From: CAVSRC01 sp963730325
GTDB taxonomy: Bacteria > Pseudomonadota > Alphaproteobacteria > Rhizobiales > Kaistiaceae
Reading direction: 5' to 3'
Length of the DNA: 64,000 nucleotides
NCBI GenBank assembly: GCA_963730325.1
Contig: CAVSRC010000012.1
Location: 148,659-212,658 of the forward strand
The translations under genes and the position numbers were made by a program. Of this stretch, positions 50,070-60,295 are shown piece by piece. Numbering within the stretch: position 1 is the stretch's first letter; each line of letters begins with the position of its first letter. The notes under the pieces are model-generated. The model saw only the letters and a program-made list of their open reading frames with translations, searched no databases and was not told the DNA's origin.

Positions 50070-52202
50070 ATGCCGACCACACCGAACGGGCCCAATCATA
50101 TCGGGCCTGACAACCCGACGCCGGCGCCTGGGAAGCGCGAGATGCGCGGCGAGCGGCGCACCATTACCGCCCTGTTCTGCGATGTCGTCAATTCCACGGG
50201 GCTTGCCGAAAAGCTCGATCCGGAGGACTGGACCGACCTGATGAACCGCGCCTTCCAGCGGCTCAATGCGCCGATCGTGCGCTACGAGGGCACGGTGGCG
50301 AAGCTCATGGGCGATGCCGTGCTTGCTTTCTTCGGCGCACCGACTGCGCATGAGGATGATCCGCAGCGTGCCGTTCTTGCGGCGCTCGACATGCTGGCTT
50401 CGGTGCGTCTGTTCGCCGAGGAAATCCGCAAGGAGCTCGGCATCGATTTCGACATTCGCATCGGCATCAACACCGGCCCGGTGGTGGTCGGTGACGTCGG
50501 GTCGGCCCAGGCGATGGAATACACCGCCATGGGCGACGCGGTGAATGTCGCCGCACGCATGGAACAGACGGCCGCTCCCGGCACCGTCCAGGTGTCGAAC
50601 GACACCTTCAGGCTGATCGAGCCCTATTTCGAGGTCGAGGCGCTGGGCGGCGTCGCACTCAAGGGCAAGAGCGAGCCCGTCCCGGCCTACCGGGTGATCC
50701 GCACCAAGGGCGCGCCCGGCGACAGCCATCGCGGCGTCGGCGCGCCGCTCATCGGGCGCGACGCGCAGCTCGCCCGCATGAATGCGGCGCTCGACGATCT
50801 CAAGCAGGGCAAGGGCCGCATCATCGCGCTGATCGGCGAGGCGGGGCTGGGGAAAAGCCGTCTCATCGCCGAGCTGTTCAGGAAATGGGAGGCCGACGGC
50901 CTTGCCGAGGGCTGGGACGTCGCCCACGGCATCCCCTACGATTCCAACCGGCCCTTCGGCCTGTTCCAGAATTTCGCCCGCCAGATGTTCGGCATCGAGC
51001 TCGACGATCCGCCGGACGTCGTTCACCACAAGGTGGATAACGGTCTGCGCGCCACCGGCGCCACCGATGAAGTCGTTTCGCTGTGCTCGGTGGCGGTCGA
51101 GCGGGTGATTGCGGCCAAGGTGCTGCACGAGGCGGCGAAGGACTATTCGGCCGAAGAGATCCGCGAGGACCTCTACAACAACGTCTATCCGGCGTGGCTG
51201 GCGGCGGCGGCGGCGGGGCCGCGCGTGCTGGTGCTCGACGACCTGCAATGGGCGGACCCGGCCTCCATCGACCTGGTCATCCATCTCTTCAAGATGGTCG
51301 AGGAGGTGCCGATCCTCTTTCTCTGCGCGTTCCGGCCGGAGCGACAGGCGCCGTCATGGCGCATCAAGCAGGTGGCCGAGTCGGACTATCCGCATCGCTA
51401 CGACGAGCTGGCGCTGCAGCCGCTGGATGCCGAGGACACGGACGCGCTTGTCAACGCGCTCCTCAACATCGCCGACCTGCCGGGCGAACTGCACGAACTG
51501 ATCATGCGCAAGACCGACGGCAATCCCTATTTCGTCGAGGAGGTGGTGCGCACGCTGATCGACCGCGGCGCCGTCGTGCGGACCGACGCCGGCCTGCAAT
51601 GGCAGGCCGGAACCAACCTCGCCGACATTCCCATCCCGGACAGCCTGCAGGCGCTGCTGATGGCGCGCATCGACCGGCTCGACGAACACACAAAATCGAC
51701 GCTGCAGGCGGCTTCGGTCATCGGGCGCGCCTTCTACTACCGCATCCTGGAGTGCATCTCCGACGAGGCGCTGGCGCTCGGCAAGCAGATGCTGTCGCTG
51801 GAGCGCGCCGAGTTGCTGCGCGAGGCCGGCCGCGTGCCGGAGCTCGAGTACATGTTCAAGCACGACCTCGCCCGCGACGCCGCCTACGGCTCGATGCTCA
51901 ACCGCAAGCGACGCGAGTTCCACAAGCGCGTCGGCGAGGCGATGGAGGAGATCTTCGCCGGGCACCTGGAGGAACATGCCCACAGGCTCGCCCAGCACTT
52001 TGCGCTCGCCGGCGACCGTGAGCGCGCCTTGCGCTATTTCACCATGGCTGGCGAGGTCGCCGAGGCGTTGAACGCCACGACCGAGAGCAAGGCTCATTTC
52101 GGCCAGGCGCTGAATGCCGCCCGCGAGCTGGGCGATCAGGCCGCCGTCGCGCGCCTTGAGGCGAAGGGGGCTACGGGAGGCGGCATCGCCGCGGGGGCGT
52201 AG
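50070..52202 (+). CDS. Class III nucleotidyl cyclase fused to AAA-type ATPase
   Basis: A 710-residue protein. Residues about 30-200 are a class III adenylate/guanylate cyclase domain: metal Asp38 (ALFCDVVNST), second metal Asp82 (LMGDAVLAFFG) and the transition-state Asn/Arg pair in GDAVNVAARME. From about 235 it has a STAND/AAA-type ATPase with P-loop GEAGLGKSR, Walker B VLVLDDLQWAD and a long helical C-terminus but few or no TPR repeats. Such fusions are signalling proteins; the signal and output are unknown. Start ATG has AGGGAGA upstream. Confidence 0.85.
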   Translation: MPTTPNGPNHIGPDNPTPAPGKREMRGERRTITALFCDVVNSTGLAEKLDPEDWTDLMNRAFQRLNAPIVRYEGTVAKLMGDAVLAFFGAPTAHEDDPQRAVLAALDMLASVRLFAEEIRKELGIDFDIRIGINTGPVVVGDVGSAQAMEYTAMGDAVNVAARMEQTAAPGTVQVSNDTFRLIEPYFEVEALGGVALKGKSEPVPAYRVIRTKGAPGDSHRGVGAPLIGRDAQLARMNAALDDLKQGKGRIIALIGEAGLGKSRLIAELFRKWEADGLAEGWDVAHGIPYDSNRPFGLFQNFARQMFGIELDDPPDVVHHKVDNGLRATGATDEVVSLCSVAVERVIAAKVLHEAAKDYSAEEIREDLYNNVYPAWLAAAAAGPRVLVLDDLQWADPASIDLVIHLFKMVEEVPILFLCAFRPERQAPSWRIKQVAESDYPHRYDELALQPLDAEDTDALVNALLNIADLPGELHELIMRKTDGNPYFVEEVVRTLIDRGAVVRTDAGLQWQAGTNLADIPIPDSLQALLMARIDRLDEHTKSTLQAASVIGRAFYYRILECISDEALALGKQMLSLERAELLREAGRVPELEYMFKHDLARDAAYGSMLNRKRREFHKRVGEAMEEIFAGHLEEHAHRLAQHFALAGDRERALRYFTMAGEVAEALNATTESKAHFGQALNAARELGDQAAVARLEAKGATGGGIAAGA

Positions 52203-52250
52203 GCGCGGTATCGCGCCGCCGCCACGCCGCCTCAAATCACGCCAGCGTCG

Positions 52251-52505
52251 TCAGGCCGCGTGCCGCGTCACGTCGCCGTCGGCCGGTTGCCGGGCCGGTG
52301 CGTGCCTGACCCGTGCGATCTCCAGCCGGTCGGCGTGGTTGAGCCAGTCGGTGACGTTTTCCATCTCGCAGAAATACGCAATGGCGGCCGCTTCGGCCGC
52401 GCCGCTGTCGCGCGCATCCACCTCGACAATGCGCTGGCAGATGTCGCAGGGGTGTCCGGTATTGCCGTAGACAAGCTTGCGGAATGTTACGCGAAACCGT
52501 GTCAT
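52251..52505 (-). CDS. Small protein with CxxC pair
   Basis: An 84-residue protein with GHPCDICQRIVEVDARDSGAA at its core and a basic His/Arg-rich end. The CDIC pair could bind zinc or be redox-active. It is leftward, next to the repeat array. No family is recognised. The start ATG 52505 is the only good one. Confidence 0.5.
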   Translation of the reverse strand: MTRFRVTFRKLVYGNTGHPCDICQRIVEVDARDSGAAEAAAIAYFCEMENVTDWLNHADRLEIARVRHAPARQPADGDVTRHAA

Positions 52506-52645
52506 CGCATGAACCCTCCCAAGCCCCGCATGTCACCTTGCACCTTCATATAGGTGGTCTTTGTGCCGATTTTATGCCGGTCAGATGACTTTTGTGCCGT
52601 TCAGGCGACGCCGCTGCGAGGGCACGCCGAGCCCGACAGCGGGCT

Positions 52646-52956
52646 CCCATCTCCCCCCTTGCCGGGGGGCGGTGCGCGCACGGTTTCGCGCATCCGCGAA
52701 AGCCGCTGGCGGAGCCTCAGAGGGGGAGTGAGGGCGGGGTGCCTCCACGGTCGTCATGCCCGGCCTTGTGCCGGGCATCCACGGGCAGCGTTCCGGCGAC
52801 AAAGACGTGGATGGCCGGGACGAGCCCGGCCATGACGAATGGTTGGGCGCATCCCCAACCTCCTTCGTCACCCCGGCGAAGGCCGGGGCCCAAGCAGCGC
52901 TTCCCCAGACTGCCGAGTCAGAACTGGATTCCGGCTTCCGCCGGAATGACGGGGTG
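52646..52956. repeat. Composite palindromic repeat, unit A
   Basis: A mosaic of several inverted repeats in fixed order: a CCCATCTCCCCCCTTGC segment, the ATGCCCGGCC/GTGCCGGGCAT palindrome (52755-52785), a GACGTGGATGGCCGGGA/GCCCGGCCATGACG segment, the CCCCGGCGAAGGCCGGGG segment and ATTCCGGCTTCCGCCGGAATG at the end. Unit B repeats the same order. It codes no credible protein. Confidence 0.85.
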
Positions 52957-52988
52957 CTGAGAGGGAACGCCGAGAACGGCCACTTGCT

Positions 52989-53266
52989 CCCATCTCCCCC
53001 CTTGCGGGGGAGAACAGCGGAGCCCGGTTTCGCACCTGCGAAACCGCTGGCGGAGCTCAGAGGGGGGTGCGGGCAGGGCGTTGCTGGTCTCGTCATGCCC
53101 GGCCTTGTGCCGGGCATCCACGCCTTCGGAACAAAGACGTGGATGGCCGGGACGAGCCCGGCCATGACGGCGATGCGCACTTCGTCGCCCCGGCGAAGGC
53201 CGGGGCCCAGGAGCGCTTCCCGGACTGCGATCAGCACTGATTCCGGCCTCGCCGGAATGACGGGTG
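52989..53266. repeat. Composite palindromic repeat, unit B
   Basis: Second copy of the same ordered mosaic as unit A, with slightly diverged palindromes and a shorter spacing. The rest of the 52506-53420 gap holds no gene I can support; some of these segments give translatable strings like PGLVPGIHG, a well-known artefact of such repeats. Confidence 0.85.
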
Positions 53267-53420
53267 TGCAGCGGAGCCAGCGCTGCTGTTCCCCCCTGTG
53301 GATAACTAGGAAAACCCCTTCCATCCGCCCCGCATCCCCCGCCGAGCGCCCGCAAACCTCCGCCCTCATTCCGCCATGGGCTAAGCTCACCTGACGGCCG
53401 CCCGTGAGCGAATCACCCCC

Positions 53421-55355
53421 ATGCGCTTTCCCAACTCATTCCTCGACGAAATCCGTCAGCGCCTGCCGGCGTCGGCGGTGGTCGGGCGCCGGGTGAAGCT
53501 GAGGAAGCAGGGCAGGGAGTTCGCCGGCCTGTCGCCCTTCAATGCCGAGAAGACGCCCTCCTTCTTCGTCAATGACACCAAGGGCAAGTGGTTCGATTTT
53601 TCGGCCGGCAAGAACGGCGACATCTTCACCTTCGTCATGGAGACCGAGGGGCTCTCCTTCCCGGAGGCCGTCGAGCGGCTGGCGGGCGAGGCGGGCGTGC
53701 CCATGCCGGCGCGCGACCCGCAGGCCGAGGAGCGCGAGAAGGAGCGCGCCACCCTCTATGACGTGCTCGAACTGGCGACCCAGTTCTTCGAAGCTTCGCT
53801 CCAGTCCCGCGTCGGCGCCGCGGCGCGCGGCTATCTCTCCGGGCGCGACATCGGCCCCGATCTCCAGCGCAAGTTCCGCGTCGGCTACGCGCCGCCGGAC
53901 CGCGCCGCGCTCAAGGAATATCTCGCCGGAAAGAACATCCCGCAGGATCAGATGATCGCCACCGGGCTGCTGGTTTCCGAGAATGTCCCCGTCTCTTTCG
54001 ACCGCTTCCGCGAGCGGGTGATCTTCCCGATCACCGACTTTCGCGGGCGCATCGTCGCCTTCGGCGGCCGCGCGCTGTCGCCCGACGTGCCGGCGAAATA
54101 CCTGAACTCGCCGGAGACCGAGCTCTTCCACAAGGGCATGCTTCTCTATAACGGCGCCAATGCCCGCCACGCCGCCCGCGACGCCGGCACCGTGGTGGTG
54201 GTCGAAGGCTATGTCGATGTCATCCGCATGGTGGCGGCGGGCTTCGAACACACCGTGGCGCCGCTCGGCACCGCGCTCACCGATCGCCAGCTCGAAATCC
54301 TCTGGCGCATCGCCGACGAGCCCATCCTCTGTTTCGACGGCGACAAGGCTGGTCTGCGCGCCGCCTATCGCGCCGCCGATCTCGCTTTGCCGCAGTTGAA
54401 GCCGGGCAAGAGCCTGCGCTTCGCCCTGCTGCCGGCGGGCCAGGACCCGGACGACCTCATCCGCGCCTCGGGTGCGGAGGCGATGGCGGCGATCCTTTCC
54501 GCCGCCCGGCCGCTGGTCGATCTGGTGTGGAGCCGCGAGACCGATTCCGGCGTCTTCGACACGCCGGAGCGGCGCGCGGCGCTGGAAGCGAAGCTCCGCG
54601 AGATCGCCCGGGCGATCGAGGAGGAGAGCGTGCGCCGCCATTACAGCCAGGCCTTCGCCGAGCGCGTGGCGGCCTTCTTTCCGGCCGCCGAGCCGGAGCG
54701 GCCCTGGGGTGGTTCGGCGGTGCAGCAGCGCGACGGGCGCGAACCCTATCGGCGCCGTCCGTCGCAGCAGCCGGGCACCGGCCGCCGGCCGATCCCGGTT
54801 TCCGACCGCCTGCGCCGCAGCCAGATGCTCTCCGGCCGCGCGACGCCGCCCTTCCGCGAGGTGGTGCTGGTCATGACCATGGTGAACCACCCGGCGCTTC
54901 TCGCCCGCCATCTGGACGATTTCGCCCATCTGGAATTCAGCCATGGTGACCTCGATCACCTGCGCGCGGCGGTGCTGGAGATCGTCGCCCATGGCGAGCA
55001 TGGCGAGGCGGACGATGCCGCCGAACTGGCAAAAGCCCTGGAATCCCGCGATCTTGGCGGCCTTGCCGGGCGCCTGTCGGCCCAGATTTCGGCCATGGGC
55101 TATTGGCCGGCCGGGCCGGCCGCCGACGACAGCGACGCCGAGGAGGGCTGGAGCCAAGCTTTGACCTTGCACCGGCGAAAGCGGACGTTACATAGAGAAC
55201 TCAAGGAAGCCGAGGCGGCGCTGGCGAGCGATCCCAGCGACGCAAATCTGGCGCGTCTGGTCGATATCCAGAACCAGCTGGCAAACAGCGAGGGGACCGA
55301 AGCTTTGATCGAGGGGTTCGGGGCGTCCTCAGGCAGACAGGCGAAGGTCTTCTAG
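53421..55355 (+). CDS. dnaG: DNA primase with zinc-less N-domain
   Basis: A 644-residue primase that makes RNA primers at the replication fork. The N-terminal zinc-binding domain is present in fold (LSPFNAEKTPSFFVND, WFDFSAGKNGDIFTF), but all four zinc ligands (Cys, His, Cys, Cys in E. coli) are replaced by Ser38, Asn41, Asp59 and Ala62. The TOPRIM domain is intact: VVVVEGYVDVIRM (catalytic Glu) and CFDGDKAGLRAAYRA (Asp motif). The C-terminal helicase-binding region is Arg-rich then helical. Directly upstream of rpoD. Confidence 0.97.
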   Translation: MRFPNSFLDEIRQRLPASAVVGRRVKLRKQGREFAGLSPFNAEKTPSFFVNDTKGKWFDFSAGKNGDIFTFVMETEGLSFPEAVERLAGEAGVPMPARDPQAEEREKERATLYDVLELATQFFEASLQSRVGAAARGYLSGRDIGPDLQRKFRVGYAPPDRAALKEYLAGKNIPQDQMIATGLLVSENVPVSFDRFRERVIFPITDFRGRIVAFGGRALSPDVPAKYLNSPETELFHKGMLLYNGANARHAARDAGTVVVVEGYVDVIRMVAAGFEHTVAPLGTALTDRQLEILWRIADEPILCFDGDKAGLRAAYRAADLALPQLKPGKSLRFALLPAGQDPDDLIRASGAEAMAAILSAARPLVDLVWSRETDSGVFDTPERRAALEAKLREIARAIEEESVRRHYSQAFAERVAAFFPAAEPERPWGGSAVQQRDGREPYRRRPSQQPGTGRRPIPVSDRLRRSQMLSGRATPPFREVVLVMTMVNHPALLARHLDDFAHLEFSHGDLDHLRAAVLEIVAHGEHGEADDAAELAKALESRDLGGLAGRLSAQISAMGYWPAGPAADDSDAEEGWSQALTLHRRKRTLHRELKEAEAALASDPSDANLARLVDIQNQLANSEGTEALIEGFGASSGRQAKVF

Positions 55356-55546
55356 ACGATCCCGCTTGGCCCCCGGTCCTTGCCGGTTACGGTTAAGCGT
55401 GGCTTAAGACGGGGTGAATTAGGGTCCCGCGCGAGCGGGCCCAGCCGGTGGGGGCACCGGCCATACGGATTTGGGTAGGGTTTTCAGGGGATTCGGGCGT
55501 GCGCAGGCCTCGCGGGCCGGCACATGACGCCCCGGTGGAGAAGTGC

Positions 55547-57643
<2,097 letters not shown>

Positions 57644-57648
57644 CCGAA

Positions 57649-57671
57649 GCGCTCCGGCATTGCCGGAGCGC
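57649..57671 (+). terminator. Hairpin after rpoD
   Basis: A perfect 9-bp stem GCGCTCCGG/CCGGAGCGC with a CATTG loop. It lies 5 bases after the rpoD stop. Followed by a second palindrome instead of a T-run, so probably a strong transcription pause or rho-dependent boundary. Confidence 0.6.
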
Positions 57672-57675
57672 GAAG

Positions 57676-57696
57676 CCCCCCGACTTGATCGGGGGG
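57676..57696. repeat. REP-like hairpin
   Basis: CCCCCCGA/TCGGGGGG, stem of 8 bp, loop CTTGA. It abuts the remnant of a second rpoD end, so it marks a junction. Confidence 0.7.
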
Positions 57697-57740
57697 ACCC
57701 GAGCAGGAGCAGGAAGCTGCGAAGCTTTCTGGATAATTAG
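57697..57740 (+). pseudogene. Remnant of rpoD 3' end
   Basis: This stretch codes, from about 57699, P-S-R-S-R-K-L-R-S-F-L-D-N and a TAG stop: the last 13 residues of RpoD. The DNA differs from the rpoD end at several codons only by synonymous changes (for example CGA for CGC, AGC for TCA, TTT for TTC, CTG for TTG) while GGATAATTAG is shared. It is thus a diverged duplicate of the gene end, without the upstream part. Confidence 0.85.
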
Positions 57741-57770
57741 TCGAGCCAGCGCAATCGACTGAGCGGGCAA

Positions 57771-58148
57771 TTGGAAACCAGGGCGGTTCTCGGCGTCGTA
57801 CTCGTTTGGGCGGTCATATTTGTTGTTCCCGTCGTCGTCTATGGCGCGTTCTCTGCGGTCACGGGCTTGCAGCCGCCCGGCAGCTCGCCGACGCTGTTCC
57901 TGGCGGGCACGGCGGTCTCCAAGCTGGGCGCCGCCGTCGCCTTCGTTGCCATATTCTATCTCGCCCGCGACGCGATCGGGGGGCAGTGGTTGCTCTATGC
58001 GGGCATCTGGTGGCTGATGTTCGTCGTTGGCGAAGTTGGCCAAGCGATTACGCCGACCTATTCGTGGCAGGAAGCGGTGGCCGGGATCATCTCGGAAACG
58101 ATTTACTTCCCGCTGTCCGGATTCATTCTCAATTGGCTGGTTCGGTAG
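57771..58148 (+). CDS. Small membrane protein between rpoD ends
   Basis: A 125-residue inner-membrane protein with four hydrophobic segments (about 5-28, 43-65, 72-92, 106-124). No family is recognised. The start is TTG (57771) with a weak GCGGG site. It is flanked on both sides by copies of the rpoD end, which suggests that it came in as cargo of an insertion. Confidence 0.6.
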   Translation: METRAVLGVVLVWAVIFVVPVVVYGAFSAVTGLQPPGSSPTLFLAGTAVSKLGAAVAFVAIFYLARDAIGGQWLLYAGIWWLMFVVGEVGQAITPTYSWQEAVAGIISETIYFPLSGFILNWLVR

Positions 58149-58158
58149 AGGGTCGGCG

Positions 58159-58295
<137 letters not shown>

Positions 58296-58382
58296 TCCCG
58301 ATCCTCATCCTGAGGTGCCCGCGCCGTCGGCGCGGGCCTCGAAGGATCGAGGCCAATGCGCCAGCCACACACACAGCGTCAG

Positions 58383-58474
58383 GTCCCGGCGAAAGCCGGG
58401 ACCCAGTAATCGCCGACGCTGGCAATTCAACCTCCAACGCTTGCGAATACTGGATGCCCGCCTTCGCGGGCACC
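58383..58474. repeat. Direct repeat with palindromic ends, copy 1
   Basis: A sequence that begins with GTCCCGGCG..GCCGGGAC, continues with an AGTAATCGCC..CTGGCAATTCAACCTCC core and ends in CCCGCCTTCGCGGGCA. The same sequence recurs at 58647-58733. The rest of the 58296-58902 gap, apart from these copies, the tRNA relic and terminator, shows no gene. Confidence 0.8.
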
Positions 58475-58646
58475 GACCTCGTGTTTCTCTGACCTCGCCA
58501 CGAATGCCGTCAGCCTCCCCCTTGAGGGGAGGTCTCGAATCGCGGAAGCGATTTCGGGAGGGGGTCGCGCCGAAGGCGCGCGATCGTAGGGTGGGTTAGC
58601 CGAAGGCGTAACCCACCACTTCGTCCCGACAACAAACGGGCCTGCG

Positions 58647-58733
58647 GTCCCCGCGAAGGCGGGGACCCAGTAATCGCCAACGCTGGCGATTCAACCTCCA
58701 ACACTTGCGATTACTGGATGCCCGCCTTCGCGG
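58647..58733. repeat. Direct repeat, copy 2, cut by a tRNA relic
   Basis: Second copy of the 58383 repeat with few changes. It lacks its last bases: after CCGCCTTCGCGG it runs directly into a tRNA T-arm sequence, so the junction records a truncation or insertion. Confidence 0.8.
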
Positions 58734-58760
58734 TGTCGCGGGTTCGAATCCCGCTCCCTA
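58734..58760 (+). pseudogene. tRNA 3'-end relic (T-arm)
   Basis: GCGGG TTCGAAT CCCGC (58738-58754) is a standard tRNA T stem and loop. Only the T-arm and a few acceptor bases are left; the rest of a tRNA is replaced by the repeat. No anticodon is available, so the amino acid cannot be named. Tail ends of tRNA genes are usual attachment sites of integrating elements. Confidence 0.65.
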
Positions 58761-58763
58761 TTC

Positions 58764-58806
58764 GAGGCTCGCTCCGAGAAATTGTTGGGCGGGCCTCTTT
58801 CGTTTG
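58764..58806 (+). terminator. Terminator after the tRNA relic
   Basis: An 11-pair stem GAGGCTCGCTC/GGGCGGGCCTC (two G-T pairs) with a 12-base loop, followed by TTTCGTTT. It has the form of a tRNA-gene terminator and probably belonged to the vanished tRNA. Confidence 0.7.
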
Positions 58807-58902
58807 TCGGCAGTGGCGGAACACGGGTTCATCCCCACCCCTTTCCCCCATGCGATCCTTCCCGTTTCGCCGCCTTGTGACGCGGCAAACGAGGAAGGAA
58901 CC

Positions 58903-59178
58903 ATGACTGCTGAAGACGAGCCGTTCATTCGCGAGCGGTGGAAGCCGGAGCCGAAGCCGGAGGAGGTGCCCTTCGTGGCCAAGCTCGCGGTGGAGCCGCT
59001 CGATAGCCCGAAGCGCGAGCCGGTCGATCGCGTCGTCGCCGCGCGGCGGGCGCGGGCCGAGCATCTCTGCCTGTGGCTCGGCTGCTCCCGCGCGCTCTGC
59101 CGCCGCGCGCGCCATTGCCTGGGGCCGCACGGATCTTGCGTCTTCGAGATGGAGGATGTCGCCGCCCCGCTGCTTTAG
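58903..59178 (+). CDS. Cys-rich small protein
   Basis: A 91-residue protein with a strong GAGGAAGGA ribosome site before ATG 58903. The N-terminus is acidic and Pro-rich (ERWKPEPKPEEVPF); the C-terminal third is Cys-rich and basic (CLWLGCSRALCRRARHCLGPHGSC), suggesting zinc binding. Not recognised. Confidence 0.6.
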   Translation: MTAEDEPFIRERWKPEPKPEEVPFVAKLAVEPLDSPKREPVDRVVAARRARAEHLCLWLGCSRALCRRARHCLGPHGSCVFEMEDVAAPLL

Positions 59179-59209
59179 GTGAGGGCAGGGGCGCGCCACA
59201 TCCTCCCAA

Positions 59210-59340
59210 CCCTCCCCTTGAGGGAGGGTCGAAACGGCGAAGCCGTTTCGGGGAGGGGTGCGAACATCGCCGTAGATGCACCCCCTCCCGAAAGTGTCTC
59301 GCTGTCGCTCGCCACTTCCGACCTCCCCTCAAGGGGGAGG
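59210..59340. repeat. Paired inverted-repeat element
   Basis: Two palindromic blocks in opposite orientation. Block 1 has CCCTCCC/GGGAGGG and a perfect CGAAACGGC/GCCGTTTCG hairpin (59230-59250); block 2 (59281-59340) carries the CCTCCCCTC..GGGGGAGG mirror. Non-coding. Confidence 0.75.
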
Positions 59341-59443
59341 TTGAGCTCAGTGCCAGCGGCATACGCCCTCCCTCCACCGCGTCAGCGCGGGGAGGGGGAC
59401 CGCGCGGGGCACGTGCGGCGTCATGCGGCTAGCGGCTTGCTCC

Positions 59444-59514
59444 CCCTCTCCCCTTGCGGGAGAGGGCTTCGCCTCTTGGGAGCGCAGCGACATAGAGGCG
59501 AAGGGAGAGGGGTG
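59444..59514. repeat. Copy of the 4.3-kb palindromic repeat
   Basis: It begins with the identical 23-base CCCTCTCCCC..GAGAGGG palindrome found at 4325-4347, has an inner CTTCGCCTCT/AGAGGCGAAG stem (59467-59476 with 59494-59503), and ends GGGAGAGGGGTG. Confidence 0.8.
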
Positions 59515-59559
59515 ATGGCAGGACCTTGCCAATACCCCCCTCTCTGTCTCTCCCCCGGC

Positions 59560-59622
59560 CCAACATCGGGTCTACCCGATGTTGGCATTGTGAATGAAGC
59601 AACTCCGATAAATCGGAGTTGC
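59560..59622. repeat. Two perfect short palindromes
   Basis: CCAACATCGGGT/ACCCGATGTTGG (12-bp arms, 59560-59585) and GCAACTCCGAT/ATCGGAGTTGC (11-bp arms, 59599-59622), with almost no loop. They lie inside a GC-rich repeat and could be protein-binding or cruciform sites. Confidence 0.75.
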
Positions 59623-59789
59623 GGGGGGAGAGGACCATTCCGGCAATCGTCTTGCCGTGGCACCGCTCACGAAAAAACTTATCCCCGCTCCCTGAACCGC
59701 CCCCATATTGGTGGCATCCCCGCCCGCGAAGGGGCGCGCTCATGAGGCGTCTTGCAGCGTGGGGCGGGGTGCGGTGTCCGTCCTGTCGT

Positions 59790-60080
59790 GTCGCACACGG
59801 GAGGGCGGAGGCCCGGAAGCCCGCCAGCGGAGGGCAACCTCCGCCGCGCGTCATTGCCCCCTGAGGGCAGCGCTACAGGCAGGCGAGGGTCAGCCACGGC
59901 TGGCGCGGACCGGGAAACCGGCACCGGGGCCGTGGCGGTCCAGAGGCGGCTCAGTCCGCAAGGAGGCCGCCTCGCCTTCGCACTCGGCCCAGGCGGGACC
60001 GGAGCAAAAACCACCGCGGCGGGCGTTCGGCTGAGCGCCCCATCAGACTACTGGCCTGGCACTCATCGAGCGCCCGCCAC
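59790..60080 (+). ncRNA. Candidate structured non-coding RNA
   Basis: Several strong helices are seen, and their three tetraloops are GNRA only on the + strand: GCGGAGG-GCAA-CCTCCGC (59827-59844); CCGG-GAAA-CCGG (59910-59921), inside an 8-bp stem GCCACGGC/GCCGTGGC (59893-59900 with 59929-59936); and TCC-GCAA-GGA inside an 8-bp stem GAGGCGGC/GCCGCCTC (59943-59950 with 59966-59973). TGCCC/GGGCA (59855-59869) and a long-range 8-bp GGCGGGCG/CGCCCGCC (60018-60025 with 60071-60078) add to it. It does not match RNase P, tmRNA, SRP or 6S RNA by eye. Ends are estimates. The frames over it look non-coding. Confidence 0.5.
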
Positions 60081-60295
60081 CCCCTCATGGTTCAGGCCAT
60101 GAGGATGCTCTTCGGAATCTCATCACCCGGCGCGAAACCGCGCGCGGGAACGAAAGCCGTGTCCCTTCGCCGTTCATCCCCGCGAAAGCGGGGACCCCGC
60201 CTTCCCGCAAACGCGACCGCAGAGCCGTCTCAGCGCGCCGCCGTCATGCTATAATCGACTCATGCACAGGCCCCCTGACAGAGGGAGATGGGGTT

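Noticed and set aside
52646..53266. Possible CRISPR array
   Set aside because: Repeats are long, different from each other and not evenly spaced by unique spacers; no cas genes are near.
52554..53394. Several frames coding PGLVPGIHG-type strings
   Set aside because: They are translations of palindromic intergenic repeats; such strings recur in many genomes as artefacts.
53436..55172. A 578-codon frame on the - strand
   Set aside because: Shadow of dnaG; no domain visible.
58734..58806. Complete tRNA gene
   Set aside because: Only the T-arm and terminator are present; upstream is repeat sequence and there is no anticodon arm.
59679..60102. Pro/Arg-rich frames over the candidate RNA
   Set aside because: All frames are open by base composition; the sequence is better explained as a folded RNA, and no ribosome site is evident.
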